Source: Acidobacteriota bacterium (lineage in GTDB: Bacteria > Acidobacteriota > Thermoanaerobaculia > Multivoradales > J023). From it: DNA of 32,988 nt. A model generated the notes under the pieces. That model saw nothing but the letters and a program-made list of their open reading frames with translations, was not told where the DNA came from and did no database searches. Below, piece after piece: positions 15,349-24,009 of this stretch (position 1 is the stretch's first letter; every line of letters begins with the position of its first letter). The stretch lies in NCBI GenBank assembly GCA_003697015.1, contig RFGL01000437.1:1-32988 (forward strand). Reading direction: 5' to 3'. The position numbers were made by a program, and so were the translations under genes.

Positions 15349-17394
15349 CTAGTCGCCGTCTCCGCCCTTCTTGTGGCGTTCGAACCACTCGAGGACGTGG
15401 GCGACCTTGGCGATCAGTTGGCTGGGGCGGTTGGCGATGCCGTGGGAGGCGCCGGGGACGCGCACCAGCACGGCGTCGACCCGGCGCAGCTTGAGCGCTT
15501 GATAGAACTGTTCCGATTCGGAGATCGGGGTGCGGTAGTCGACCTCGCCGGTCAGGATCATGGTCGGGGTCTTGACGTTGCCGGCCAGCGACAGGGGGGA
15601 GCGTTTCAGATAGTGCTCCGGATGGTCCCAGGGAAAGCCGGGGAACCAGTACTTGTAGAAAAAATTATACCCGTCGGCGGTGAGGACGAAGCTGTACCAG
15701 TTGATCACCGGCTTGGCTACCACCGCGGCGCGGAAGCGGTCGGTCTTGCCGACGATCCAGGCCGACAATACGCCGCCGCCGCTGCCGCCGGTAACGAAAA
15801 GGTTTTCGGCATCGACGTAGCCGCGGGCGATCACCGCATCGACGCCGGACATCAGATCGTCGTAGTCCTGCCCCGGGTAGTTGTGATGGATCAGGTTGCC
15901 GAATTCCTCGCCGTAGCCGGTGCTGCCGCGGGGGTTGGCGTAGAAGACGACGTAGCCGGCGGCGGCGTAGAGCTGGATCTCGGCGGCGAAGCGATCGCCG
16001 TAGTCGGCGAAGGGGCCGCCGTGGATCTCGAGGATGAGGGGGTAGGTCCGCGTCGGGTCGAAGTCCGGCGGCTTGACGATCCAGCCCTGGATGCGGCGGC
16101 CGTCGAAGGACGACCCGTAGACGATCTCCTCCACCTCCCCCAGCTGCTGGTGGGCGAAGAGATCGTCGTTCAAGCGGGTCAGACGCCTTACCGCCTCGCC
16201 CCGGCGGCCGATGGCGACGTCCGCCGGATGGTCGGGGCGGGTGTGGGTGAAGGCGAAGCGGCCGTCGCCGGCGACGGAGAAGGAGCCGCTGGCGTAGGGC
16301 CGGCCGATCGAGGTGCCGCCGACGTCGCCGGCGAGGACGCTGACCTCGCCGGCGAGGGAGACGAAGGCGACCTTGGTGTTGCCGCGGTCGCTGAAGCGGA
16401 AGAAGAGCCCGTCGCCGGCGGCGCTCCACACGGGCTGCTCGACGTCGCGGTCGAGCCCGGCGGTCAACGCCCGGCGCTCGCTGCCGTCGCGCCGCATCAG
16501 CCACAGCCGCGTCACCTGGTAGCCCTGGTAGCGGTCGTCGAAGCCAGTGTAGGCGATGGTGCCGCCGTCGGGGGAGACCGCCGGGTCGGCGTCCGGGCCG
16601 CGGCGATCGGTCAACGGGGTCAAGGTGCCGTCGCCGATGGCGAGGGCGTAGATCTCCGTGTCGAGGGGCTCGTAGTCGGCGTCCGACCTGCGGTTGGCGG
16701 AGAGGATCAGGGTCGCGGCGTCGGCCCAGGCGAGGGGGCCGCGGTGGTCGTAGGGGCCGGAGGTCAGCTGCCGCGGGGTGCCGCCGTCGGCGGGCAGGAC
16801 GAAGACCTGGCGGTGGCCGGGCTCGAGGTAGCCGGCGCCGTCGGCGCGGTAGATCAGCCCCTCGACGACGCGCGGCGGATCGGCCCAGCTGGCGCCCTCG
16901 GGCTTCTCCGGCAGCTCGACGAAGGGCTCGCTCTTCTCCGGCACCCGCATGGTGAAGGCCAGCCAGCGGCCGTCCGGCGACCAGCTGAGGTCGGCCGGCT
17001 CGCGGCGCAGTTGGGCGAGCTGGGCGTCGGCGCCGGAGTCGAGCCAGCGGACGTGGATCTGGCTCGGCCCATCGCCGTCGTCGCTCGCCACGTAGGCCAG
17101 GCGCGTGCCGTCGGGGGAGAAGCGCGGCGAGCCGTAACTGCCCTCCCCGGCGACCAGCGGCCGGTGGTCCGAGCCGTCGCTGCGCACGCTCCACAGGTGG
17201 GAGCGCCGGCGATCGCGCATCACGTCCATGAACACCCGCCGGTAGACCACCCGCTCCCCGTCCGGTGCGATCTGCGGATCGGCGGCGTACTCCAGATCGA
17301 ATACCTCGCGCAGCTCAAAACGCTCGCCGCCGCGAGCCGGCAACGCCAGCAAGGCGAGGAAGACGACGAGGACCGGGGTTCGGAGGCGGATCAT
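15349..17394 (-). CDS. exported S9 family (prolyl oligopeptidase-type) serine peptidase
   Basis: A 681-residue secreted or periplasmic peptidase. Residues 1-22 are a signal peptide (MIRLRTPVLVVFLALLALPA). Residues about 30-420 form a WD40-like/DPP-IV-type beta-propeller with repeated FSPDGTRLAYV-like motifs. The catalytic alpha/beta-hydrolase domain (430-681) carries EIHGGPFADYG, the nucleophile S538 in GGSGGG, D619 in LTGEVDYRTP and H651 in GASHG, the full Ser-Asp-His triad of family S9 (dipeptidyl- or acylaminoacyl-peptidase type). The ATG at 17394 starts the signal peptide and has GGAG 9 bases upstream. A GTG at 17442, in a 4-base overlap with the XRE gene stop, would add 16 residues and is less likely. 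Confidence 0.93.
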   Translation of the reverse strand: MIRLRTPVLVVFLALLALPARGGERFELREVFDLEYAADPQIAPDGERVVYRRVFMDVMRDRRRSHLWSVRSDGSDHRPLVAGEGSYGSPRFSPDGTRLAYVASDDGDGPSQIHVRWLDSGADAQLAQLRREPADLSWSPDGRWLAFTMRVPEKSEPFVELPEKPEGASWADPPRVVEGLIYRADGAGYLEPGHRQVFVLPADGGTPRQLTSGPYDHRGPLAWADAATLILSANRRSDADYEPLDTEIYALAIGDGTLTPLTDRRGPDADPAVSPDGGTIAYTGFDDRYQGYQVTRLWLMRRDGSERRALTAGLDRDVEQPVWSAAGDGLFFRFSDRGNTKVAFVSLAGEVSVLAGDVGGTSIGRPYASGSFSVAGDGRFAFTHTRPDHPADVAIGRRGEAVRRLTRLNDDLFAHQQLGEVEEIVYGSSFDGRRIQGWIVKPPDFDPTRTYPLILEIHGGPFADYGDRFAAEIQLYAAAGYVVFYANPRGSTGYGEEFGNLIHHNYPGQDYDDLMSGVDAVIARGYVDAENLFVTGGSGGGVLSAWIVGKTDRFRAAVVAKPVINWYSFVLTADGYNFFYKYWFPGFPWDHPEHYLKRSPLSLAGNVKTPTMILTGEVDYRTPISESEQFYQALKLRRVDAVLVRVPGASHGIANRPSQLIAKVAHVLEWFERHKKGGDGD

Positions 17395-17438
17395 GTCGGC
17401 ATTCTCCAGCGCCGGGGACGGGGTCCGGGGCGCACGGT

Positions 17439-17864
17439 TCACGGTTCGCCGTCGCGGGGGCTGCCGTCGTCGATGACGCCGCTCTCGTGCAGGGTGACGA
17501 GGGCGTCTTCGCAGCGCTCGAGACGCTGGCGCAGCTCCTGCACGGCCTCGATGCCGAAGCCGTAGACGTTGGCGGCTTGGTGATCGGGCGGCAGCTCGAG
17601 GGGGCGGCCGCGGGGCGGGCGGGATTCCGGCGGCGGGAAGACGCGGGCGAAGAAGGTCGCCGGCGCGATGCCCACCGCCTCCAGCACCGCCAGCACGTGA
17701 CGGTATTTGAGGTCGATGTTCTGCGCCAGAAGCTGGGAGAGATAGCCGCGGCTGAATCCCGCCCGACTCTCGATCTGCCGCTGGGTCATGTCGGCGTCCT
17801 CGATCACGTCGCGCAGATGGCGCAGCACCCGGCGGGTTTCGGCATGGGGCTCGAGGGTCGGCAT
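17439..17864 (-). CDS. XRE-family helix-turn-helix regulator
   Basis: A 141-residue cytoplasmic DNA-binding protein. The helix-turn-helix (about residues 11-66) reads MTQRQIESRAGFSRGYLSQLL, a clear Cro/CI-type HTH. A linker rich in Pro/Arg (76-93) leads to a C-terminal helix (about 100-130, VQELRQRLERCEDALVTL) likely to form a coiled coil for dimerisation. It lies upstream of the S9 peptidase on the same strand and may be co-transcribed with it. The regulated genes are not evident. A hairpin-rich 309-base gap lies upstream. Confidence 0.88.
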   Translation of the reverse strand: MPTLEPHAETRRVLRHLRDVIEDADMTQRQIESRAGFSRGYLSQLLAQNIDLKYRHVLAVLEAVGIAPATFFARVFPPPESRPPRGRPLELPPDHQAANVYGFGIEAVQELRQRLERCEDALVTLHESGVIDDGSPRDGEP

Positions 17865-18173
17865 GGCGGCGGCTCCCGCGCCGCTCCCGGCGGCGCGCAG
17901 GGTCGGGCTCCGGTGCGGCCCAGCATAGCAGGGCGACGGAGGAGCCGGCCGGGGCGGCAGAGCGGGTCAGCAGCTTTCCCGTCCGCCGGCGAGGGTTTTC
18001 CCTGGCAGAGATCGACCGCAGATTGCGAAGTTTTTCCGCTTGTGCGCGTAATCCGCCGGCCGGTAGTCTTCCTTCGCAGACTGGGCATCCCCTCCTAGTC
18101 TCCTCTTACCCCCACTGGACCCTGCGTCCAGCTCGCGGCATCGGGCCCCCCCAACCCGATGCCGCATTCATTT
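17865..18173. other. intergenic region between XRE gene and ABC operon end
   Basis: There is no gene I can support. The left part should hold the XRE promoter; on the minus strand a TATGCT -10-like hexamer lies near 17923-17928. On the plus strand TTGCGA followed 18 bases later by CGTAAT (about 18024-18053) is a weak promoter candidate. Two adjacent hairpins end the region (18115-18165). Confidence 0.6.
18115..18165 (+). terminator. two adjacent hairpins followed by ATTCATTTT
   Basis: CTGGAC (18115-18120) pairs with GTCCAG (18126-18131). Then GCGGCATCGGG (18135-18145) pairs perfectly with CCCGATGCCGC (18155-18165) around a C-rich 9-base loop. T-rich sequence follows on the plus strand (18166-18174). 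The orientation suits termination of a plus-strand transcript, yet no plus-strand gene precedes it; it may also act on the minus strand behind the ABC operon, whose stop lies 9 bases away. Confidence 0.5.
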
Positions 18174-18929
18174 TCACGAGCCCCCGTCCTCGCCGTCCTC
18201 TCCCAGTGCCAGGTGCAGGAAGACGTCCTCGAACGGCGTCGCCGCAGCCAGGCCGCTCTGCCGCCGCAGGGCGGCGGGGGAGCCCCGGGCGACGATCCTG
18301 CCCCGGCGCAGGATGACGAGGCCGTCGCAGACCCGCTCGACGAAGGCCATGACGTGGGAGGCGAGGACGATGGTGGTACCGGCCGCCGCCAGCGCCTTCA
18401 GACGCAGGCGCAGGCGCCGCATGTTGTCGGCGTCGAGGCCGTTCAGCGGCTCGTCGAGGAGCAGCAGGGGCGGCCGGCCGGCGAGGGCGGCGGCGAGAGC
18501 GAGCTTTTTGCGCATGCCGAGGGAGTAGCCCTGGATCAGCTGATCGGCCTGCGAGGCGAGGCCGAATTCGGCCAGCAGCTCTTGGCCTTCGCCGTCGCCG
18601 GCGCCCTTGATGGCGCAGACGAAGCGCATCAGCTCGGCGCCGGTCAGGCGTTCGTCGAGCAGCGGCTCCTCGGGCAGATAGCCGATCCGCCGCCGTGCCT
18701 CGAGGGCCTGGCGGCGGGCGTCGAAGCCGGCGACGCGGATGCTGCCGCCGTCGATCTCCACCAGGTGAAGAACGGCCTGGAAGAGGGTCGACTTGCCGGC
18801 GCCGTTGGCCCCCAGCACGCCGTGGATGCCGCCGTCGGCGGTGAGGCTGACGCGGTCGAGAGCGCGCACCTCGCCGTAGGCCTTCGACGCCTCCTCGACC
18901 TCCAGGGCCGGCGGCCGGCGGCGGCTCAT
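18174..18929 (-). CDS. ABC transporter ATP-binding protein
   Basis: A 251-residue nucleotide-binding subunit. Walker A is GANGAGKST (40-48). The signature motif is YSLGMRKK (135-142), the divergent form common in ABC-2-type exporters rather than LSGGQ. Walker B is LLLLDEP with E160, followed by the D-loop NGLDAD, and the switch histidine is H192 in ASHVM. It begins in an ATGA overlap with the permease stop, so the two are translationally coupled and form one transporter. The ABC-2-type pairing suggests export of a hydrophobic or peptide substrate, but the substrate is unknown. It is last in a co-directional series that starts at thiO. Confidence 0.93.
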   Translation of the reverse strand: MSRRRPPALEVEEASKAYGEVRALDRVSLTADGGIHGVLGANGAGKSTLFQAVLHLVEIDGGSIRVAGFDARRQALEARRRIGYLPEEPLLDERLTGAELMRFVCAIKGAGDGEGQELLAEFGLASQADQLIQGYSLGMRKKLALAAALAGRPPLLLLDEPLNGLDADNMRRLRLRLKALAAAGTTIVLASHVMAFVERVCDGLVILRRGRIVARGSPAALRRQSGLAAATPFEDVFLHLALGEDGEDGGS

Positions 18930-20422
18930 CGGGCCGCCACCTCGGTGAAACGCAGCCGCCGGCTGGCGCGTCCGGCCATCGAGCCGGCGACGACGACGTA
19001 GCCGATCAACCAGAAGGGGAGGAGCTGGCGGTAGAGGATCATCAGGGCCGCGAAGGCGGCGGCGACGGCGGCGCCGAAGAGCAGGCCGAGGAGCGGTCGC
19101 TCGGCGACTTCGAAGGCGGCGAGGCCGACGACGGTGGCGATCACCCACGCCGCCAGCGCCAGCTCGAGGGCGAGGACGGCGAGCTCCGCAGCGCTCTCGG
19201 CCCGGACGCTCAAGGCGGCGGCGCCGCCGGCGGATGCGGGCAGGGCGAGCAGGCGGGCGAGCCACAGCTTGGCCTGCCAGCGGTCCTCCGGCGTCAGGCC
19301 GCTGGCGCGCTCGAGCCAGGCGAAGGGCAGCTGGTGGCGCAGCAGGAAGGGCACCAGGGCGACCGCGGCCAAGACGCCGGCCGCGGCGGCGAGGAGCGCC
19401 AGGCGGCTGCGCCAGTAGGGGGTGGCGGCGAGCTCCGGCAGGGCCGACGCCGCCGCCAGGTCGGCGGCCAATACGGCGCCGGCGGCGAGGTAGACGGCGG
19501 GGGAGAAGCGGCGCGTGACCAGGATCAGATCGCGTTCGACCTGCGCGCCGACCGGGCGCCCGAAGAGCCGGCTGACCCGGGCGAGGAGCCGGCGTAGCAG
19601 GCTCCCGCGCGGCCGGGGCGGGAGGTGGGCGGCGGCGCGGTCGCCGGGCTGCCAGCGGCGGTAGAGGGCGAGCGCCGTCAGGTAGGCGGCGGCGGTGGTG
19701 GCGAAGAGAGCGGCGGCGCCGCCGGCGCCCGGATGCCCGGCGTCGAGGCCGGCGGCCTGGCGCAGCAGCGCGTCGAGCTGGGCCGCCGGCGCCAACCAGG
19801 GGAGGAGAGGGAGCGCCGCCGCCGGCTGGCTGCGGCCGGCCGCCACCGCCAGAGCGAGGGCGGCGGCGAGGAGGAGGAGCGGCGCGGCGCGCAGCAGGCG
19901 CAGGTGAATCAGCATCAGGGTCGCGGCGAGAGCGACGGCGGTAAGGGCCAGGGCCACCGCCGCCAGGGTGAGCCCCCAGGCGGCGACGGCGGCGGCAGGC
20001 GGCAGGCCGCCGGGGCCCCGGCGGGCGATGAGGAGGAGCACCAGCAGGACAGCCGCGGCGGTGCGCCCGGCGTCGCTCCAGGCGGCGAGCGCGAGGGCGC
20101 GGAAGCGGGTACCGGCGGCGACCGGCAAGCCGTCGAGGAGAGCGCCGGCGCCGCGCCTCGGGTAGAGGCGCCCGACGCTCGCCGGCAGGGCGAGGGCGGT
20201 GAGAGCGAGGGCGAGGATCAGGGCCGCGGCAGAGGGCAGCGCGGACGGGGTCGAGAGGGCGCCGTCCGGCAGCAGGCGCAGGAGGGGCAGGTAGCGGTCG
20301 GCGATCCACAGCAGGCTGCCGCCGATCAGCGGCCCCAGCACCAGCAGGACGAAGGCGTTGTGGCGCAGGAAGCGCCGCCACGACAGCAGCCGGAAGCGCA
20401 GGACGAGGGCCAGGGCACGCAT
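18926..20422 (-). CDS. ABC transporter permease, multi-pass membrane protein
   Basis: A 498-residue very hydrophobic protein (Ala/Leu-rich) with about twelve membrane segments, starting MRALALVLRFRLLSWRRFLR, a basic amphipathic N-terminus typical of ABC-2-type permeases. No catalytic motif is visible. It begins 1 base after the AzgA stop (TGAGATG) and overlaps the ATPase start by 4 bases, which ties the three genes into one operon. The frame is open 25 codons upstream, but that part overlaps the permease gene before it and has no hydrophobic character. The function is inferred from its pairing with the ATPase. Confidence 0.85.
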   Translation of the reverse strand: MRALALVLRFRLLSWRRFLRHNAFVLLVLGPLIGGSLLWIADRYLPLLRLLPDGALSTPSALPSAAALILALALTALALPASVGRLYPRRGAGALLDGLPVAAGTRFRALALAAWSDAGRTAAAVLLVLLLIARRGPGGLPPAAAVAAWGLTLAAVALALTAVALAATLMLIHLRLLRAAPLLLLAAALALAVAAGRSQPAAALPLLPWLAPAAQLDALLRQAAGLDAGHPGAGGAAALFATTAAAYLTALALYRRWQPGDRAAAHLPPRPRGSLLRRLLARVSRLFGRPVGAQVERDLILVTRRFSPAVYLAAGAVLAADLAAASALPELAATPYWRSRLALLAAAAGVLAAVALVPFLLRHQLPFAWLERASGLTPEDRWQAKLWLARLLALPASAGGAAALSVRAESAAELAVLALELALAAWVIATVVGLAAFEVAERPLLGLLFGAAVAAAFAALMILYRQLLPFWLIGYVVVAGSMAGRASRRLRFTEVAAR

Positions 20423-20423
20423 C

Positions 20424-21725
20424 TCAGCCGGCGCGCAGCAAGCCGTAGTAGAGGGCGAGGAGGACCGCCAGCAACCCGAGGAGAGGCGGTATCTCACGCC
20501 AGCGACCGGCGAGCAGGCGGATCGCCACCCAGGCGACGACGCCGCCGGCGATGCCGTTGGCGATGGAGTAGGTGAAGGGCATGAGGGCGATGGTCAGGAA
20601 GGCGGGCAGGGCCTCCTCGATCCGCGCCCAGGCGACCTCGGAGGTGGCTCGCATCATCACCGCCCCGACCACCACCAGGGCGGGGGCGGTGGCCACCGCC
20701 GGCACGGCGACGAAGAGCGGCGTCAGCACCAGGGAGAGGAGGAAGAGAACCGCCACGGTGATCGCGGTCAGGCCGCTGCGGCCCCCCTCCTCGATGCCGG
20801 TCGCCGACTCGACGTAGCTGGTGACGGTGCTGGTGCCGACCAGGGCGCCGACGGTGGTGCCCACGGCGTCGGCGGCGAAGGCGCGGTCGGCCTCGGGGAG
20901 CTCGCCGTCGCGGTCGAGGAAGCCCCCCAGACGGCCGACGCCGTAGAGGGTGCCGGCGGTGTCGAGGAGATCGACGAAGAGGAAGGCGAGGACGACGCCG
21001 AGCAGGGTGCCGGAGGCGAGCTGGCGCAGGTCGAGGGCGAAGAGGGTGGCGTCGGGCAGGGCGGGGCGGGCGAAGAGGGTCTCGGGCCAGGGGGCGACGC
21101 CGCCGGCCCAGGCCGCCAGGCTGACGGCGACGATGGCGATCAGGAGAGCCCCCTTGATCCGCCGCACCAGCAGGGTGGCGGCGAGCAGCAGGCCGGCGAG
21201 GGCGAGGAGGGTGCCCGGCGCGCGCAGGTCGCCGAGGCCGACCAGGGTGGCCGGGGCGTCGGCGATCAGACCGGCGTTCTGCAGGCCGATCATGGTCAGA
21301 AACAGGCCGATGCCGGCGGTGGTCGCCAGCTTGATGGCCGGCGGCAGGGCGCTGAGCAGTGCGCGGCGGGCGCCGGAGAGCGCCAGGCCGAGGAAGAGCA
21401 GGCCCTCGACGAAGACCGCGCCGAGAGCGGTCTGCCAGCTCACCCCCAGGCCGGCGACGACGCCGAAGGCGAAGTAGGCGTTGAGCCCCATGCCCGGGGC
21501 GAGGGCGAAGGGCAGGTTGGCCAGCAGCCCCATCGCCAGGCAGGCGATCGCCGAGGCGATGGCGGTGGCGCGGGCGACGTCGGCGGCGGGCATGCCGGCC
21601 TGGGCGAGGATCTGGGGGTTGACGAAGAGGATGTAGGCGAGGGTGAGAAAGGTCACCACCCCCGCCCGCACCTCGGTGGCGGCATCGGTGCCGCGGGCCC
21701 GCAGATCGAAGAGGCGGTCGAGCAT
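20424..21725 (-). CDS. NCS2/AzgA-type nucleobase permease
   Basis: A 433-residue inner-membrane proton symporter-type transporter of the AzgA subfamily (adenine, guanine, hypoxanthine uptake). The start MLDRLFDLRARGTDAATEVRAG followed by the first helix TFLTLAYILFVNP is typical. Conserved elements are APGMGLNAYFAF (76-87) and GTSTVTSYVESATGIEEGGRSG (297-318) with E306 and E312. I chose ATG 21725 because it matches the family N-terminus; an upstream ATG (21794) would add 23 low-complexity residues. The gene lies between thiG (88-base gap) and the ABC permease (1-base gap). Its position behind thiO-thiS-thiG raises the possibility that it imports a pyrimidine or purine precursor related to thiamine, which is inference only. 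Confidence 0.92.
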   Translation of the reverse strand: MLDRLFDLRARGTDAATEVRAGVVTFLTLAYILFVNPQILAQAGMPAADVARATAIASAIACLAMGLLANLPFALAPGMGLNAYFAFGVVAGLGVSWQTALGAVFVEGLLFLGLALSGARRALLSALPPAIKLATTAGIGLFLTMIGLQNAGLIADAPATLVGLGDLRAPGTLLALAGLLLAATLLVRRIKGALLIAIVAVSLAAWAGGVAPWPETLFARPALPDATLFALDLRQLASGTLLGVVLAFLFVDLLDTAGTLYGVGRLGGFLDRDGELPEADRAFAADAVGTTVGALVGTSTVTSYVESATGIEEGGRSGLTAITVAVLFLLSLVLTPLFVAVPAVATAPALVVVGAVMMRATSEVAWARIEEALPAFLTIALMPFTYSIANGIAGGVVAWVAIRLLAGRWREIPPLLGLLAVLLALYYGLLRAG

Positions 21726-21813
21726 CTCAGCCGCCCCCTCGCGCCGCCGGCGGACGCCTTCCCTCCTGACGGCAGGCGGGGTCGAGGTCGGCAACGTCGG
21801 GCATCGGCATGGG

Positions 21814-22602
21814 CTAGTGCTGGTGCCAGAAGGGGGTGTCGATCAGCGGCGTGGAGGCCTGGGCGAGGTCGCGCTCCGGGATCGGGCGCGCCTCGTAGGC
21901 CAGGCGTCCGGCCTCGACGGCGCGGGCGAAGGCCGCGGCCATGCGCTCCGGGTCGCCGGCTTCGGCGACGGCGGTGTTGAGCAGCACGGCGTCGAAGCCG
22001 AGCTCCATCGCCTCGGCGGCGTGGGATGGGCGACCGATGCCGGCGTCGACGATCAGGGTGACGTCGGGCAGGCGGTGGCGCAGGGCGGCGAGGGCGCGGG
22101 GGTTGAGCAGGCCCTGGCCGGAGCCGATCGGCGCCCCCCATGGCATCAGGACGCGGCAACCGCAGTCCACCAGGCGCTGGGCCAGCACCAGGTCCTCGGT
22201 GGTGTAGGGCAGCACCTCGAAGCCGTCGTCGACCAGCGCGCGGGCCGCCTCCACCAGGCCGAAGGGATCGGGCTGCAGGGTGTAGTCGTCGCCGATCACC
22301 TCGAGCTTGATCCAACGGGTGTCGAAGATCTCGCGCGCCATGTGGGCGGTGGTGATCGCCTCGCGGGCGGTGCGGCAGCCGGCGGTGTTGGGCAGCAGGC
22401 GGACGCCGAGGGAGCGGATCAAGCGCCAGAAATCTTCGCCGGCCCGTTCCCCCGGCGCCTGGCGGCGCAGGCCGACGGTGACCACCGAGGCGCCGGCGGC
22501 GCGTATCGCCCGCCGCATCACCTCCGGCGACGGATAGCGGGCGGTGCCGACCAGCAGCCGGCTGGCCAGCTCCTCACCGCCGATGGAAAACGCGCTCGAC
22601 AC
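21814..22602 (-). CDS. thiG: thiazole synthase ThiG
   Basis: A 262-residue TIM-barrel enzyme that forms the thiazole phosphate of thiamine from deoxyxylulose phosphate, dehydroglycine and ThiS-thiocarboxylate. Landmarks are [12 protein letters not shown] (14-25), the imine-forming lysine K99 in [19 protein letters not shown] (71-79), the [13 protein letters not shown] loop and the phosphate-binding [18 protein letters not shown]. Its length is normal. It follows thiS by 67 bases that contain a strong hairpin. Together with thiO and thiS it gives the aerobic route; ThiF, ThiE, ThiC and ThiD are not in the window. Confidence 0.97.
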   Translation of the reverse strand: MSSAFSIGGEELASRLLVGTARYPSPEVMRRAIRAAGASVVTVGLRRQAPGERAGEDFWRLIRSLGVRLLPNTAGCRTAREAITTAHMAREIFDTRWIKLEVIGDDYTLQPDPFGLVEAARALVDDGFEVLPYTTEDLVLAQRLVDCGCRVLMPWGAPIGSGQGLLNPRALAALRHRLPDVTLIVDAGIGRPSHAAEAMELGFDAVLLNTAVAEAGDPERMAAAFARAVEAGRLAYEARPIPERDLAQASTPLIDTPFWHQH

Positions 22603-22617
22603 GGCTGCCTCTTGCGG

Positions 22618-22662
22618 CCTCCCGCCCCGCCCCGGACGGGCCCCGCCGGCGGGGCGGGGAGG
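22618..22662 (-). other. strong GC hairpin between thiS and thiG
   Basis: The left arm CTCCCGCCCCGCC (about 22619-22631) and the right arm GGCGGGGCGGGGAG (about 22648-22661) are complementary over about 13 bp with one bulged G. In the thiS-thiG message it would form a very stable stem about 16-60 bases upstream of the thiG start. There is no U-tract, so it is more likely to affect mRNA stability or relative expression of thiG than to terminate. Confidence 0.6.
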
Positions 22663-22669
22663 CGCCCCC

Positions 22670-22885
22670 TCAACCGCCCTGCATCGGTGCCACGACGTCG
22701 ATCTCGTCGCCGTCGCGTAGCGGGTGGTGCTGGTGCTGGGCGCGGGGCACGAAGGTCTTGTTGACCGCGACCGCCAGGTGGCCGGCGGGATCGTAGGCCA
22801 GGCGACGCAGCAGGGAGGCGACCGACGCCGGGCCGGGCACCCTGGTCGGCTCGCCGTTGACCGTCAGATGGAGGACCTCGTTCAT
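22670..22885 (-). CDS. thiS: sulfur carrier protein ThiS
   Basis: A 71-residue ubiquitin-fold carrier. It begins [18 protein letters not shown] and ends VVAPMQGG with the essential C-terminal Gly-Gly that is adenylated and thiocarboxylated. The [10 protein letters not shown] segment in the middle matches the family core. It starts 5 bases after the thiO stop, so both are on one message, and it donates sulfur to ThiG downstream. It is too short for some gene callers and lies in a region dominated by longer shadow frames. Confidence 0.95.
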   Translation of the reverse strand: MNEVLHLTVNGEPTRVPGPASVASLLRRLAYDPAGHLAVAVNKTFVPRAQHQHHPLRDGDEIDVVAPMQGG

Positions 22886-22890
22886 CGGCG

Positions 22891-24009
22891 CTATTGTGCC
22901 CCATCTTCGCGCTCGCCGTCGACCGCCTGGTAGATCGCCTCGAAGCCGGGCTCGGGAGCGCCGCCGGCGAGCAGGGAGGCCGCCAGGTGGACGAGCTGCG
23001 GGGCGATCAGGAAGCCGTGCCGGTAGAGGCCGTTGATGCTCAGGTAGCCGGGGCGGTAGCGCAGGCGCGGCAGGTTGTCGGGGTAGGCCGGCCGCAGGTC
23101 GGCGCGGCTCTCGACCACCGCCGCTTCGGCGAAGCCCGGATGGACGCTGTAGGCGGCGCTCAGCAGCTCGAGGGTCGAGCGCACGGTGATCGGCCGCCGG
23201 TCGTCGCTCTCGATCGCCGTCGCGCCGACGATCATCCGGCCGCCGGCGCGGGGGCAGAGGTAGATCGGAAAGCGCGGGTGCATCAAGCGCAGGGGGCGCC
23301 GCAGCTCGACGTCGGGGGCGTCGAGCACCAGCAGCTCGCCGCGGACCCCGCGCAGGCCGCGCTGCTGATGCCGGGCGCCGAAGCCGCGGCAGTCGACGGC
23401 GTGGTCGAAGCGCCGCTCCCCGCCGTCCGCCAGCCGCAGGCGGCCGGGTTCGACCCGCGCCACCGGCGTGCCTTCGTGCCAGGCGACGCCGGCGTCGCCG
23501 AGAGCGGCGGCGAGGGCGGCGAGCAGGAGGCGGTTGTCGACCTGGCCCTCCAGGGGGAAGTAGAGGCCGTGGCGGAAGCGCCCCGCGAGGGCCGGCTCGA
23601 GCTCGGCGATGCGTTCGGCTCCGGCGGTCACCACGGCGCCGTCGTCCGGCAGCGGTGCGCTGGCGAGCTTGGCCTGGAGACGGCGCTCGAGCAGCTCGAG
23701 GGCCCCGCGGTCGCGGGGGTGGGCGACCACCAGGGTGCCCGCCAGCTGCAGGTCGATGGCGGCGGGGAGGCGCTCGGCGAGCCGGCGCCAGCGGCGGCGG
23801 GAGGCGAGGCCGAGGCGGGTGATGAGGGGCTCGCTCTCCGCCAGCTCGAGGTAGGGCGCCAGCATGCCGGCGCCGGTGTAGGCGCAGGCGCGGGTGGCGG
23901 CGCGATCGTCGCGGTCGAAGAGGGTGACGGCGTGGCCCCGCGCGGCCAGCTCCAGGGCGAGGAGACGGCCGCACAGGCCGGCGCCGGCGATGCCCACCGT
24001 ATCGCTCAT
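22891..24009 (-). CDS. thiO: glycine oxidase ThiO
   Basis: A 372-residue FAD-dependent amine oxidase that makes dehydroglycine from glycine with oxygen for thiazole synthesis. It has the dinucleotide fold GIAGAGLCGRLLALELAARG (G9-x-G11-x-x-G14) and ends with the FAD-contact region INGLYRHGFLIAPQL. GAGMLAPYLE (about 47-56) is the family signature near the flavin. Length is typical. It is the first gene of thiO-thiS-thiG. I looked for a TPP riboswitch in the 75 bases upstream and saw none of its conserved segments. Use of ThiO rather than ThiH implies oxygen-dependent synthesis. Confidence 0.94.
   Translation of the reverse strand: MSDTVGIAGAGLCGRLLALELAARGHAVTLFDRDDRAATRACAYTGAGMLAPYLELAESEPLITRLGLASRRRWRRLAERLPAAIDLQLAGTLVVAHPRDRGALELLERRLQAKLASAPLPDDGAVVTAGAERIAELEPALAGRFRHGLYFPLEGQVDNRLLLAALAAALGDAGVAWHEGTPVARVEPGRLRLADGGERRFDHAVDCRGFGARHQQRGLRGVRGELLVLDAPDVELRRPLRLMHPRFPIYLCPRAGGRMIVGATAIESDDRRPITVRSTLELLSAAYSVHPGFAEAAVVESRADLRPAYPDNLPRLRYRPGYLSINGLYRHGFLIAPQLVHLAASLLAGGAPEPGFEAIYQAVDGEREDGAQ

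Noticed and set aside
23440-23460. tRNA T-arm-like GGTTCGA
   Set aside because: The match lies within thiO coding sequence and no cloverleaf can be formed around it.
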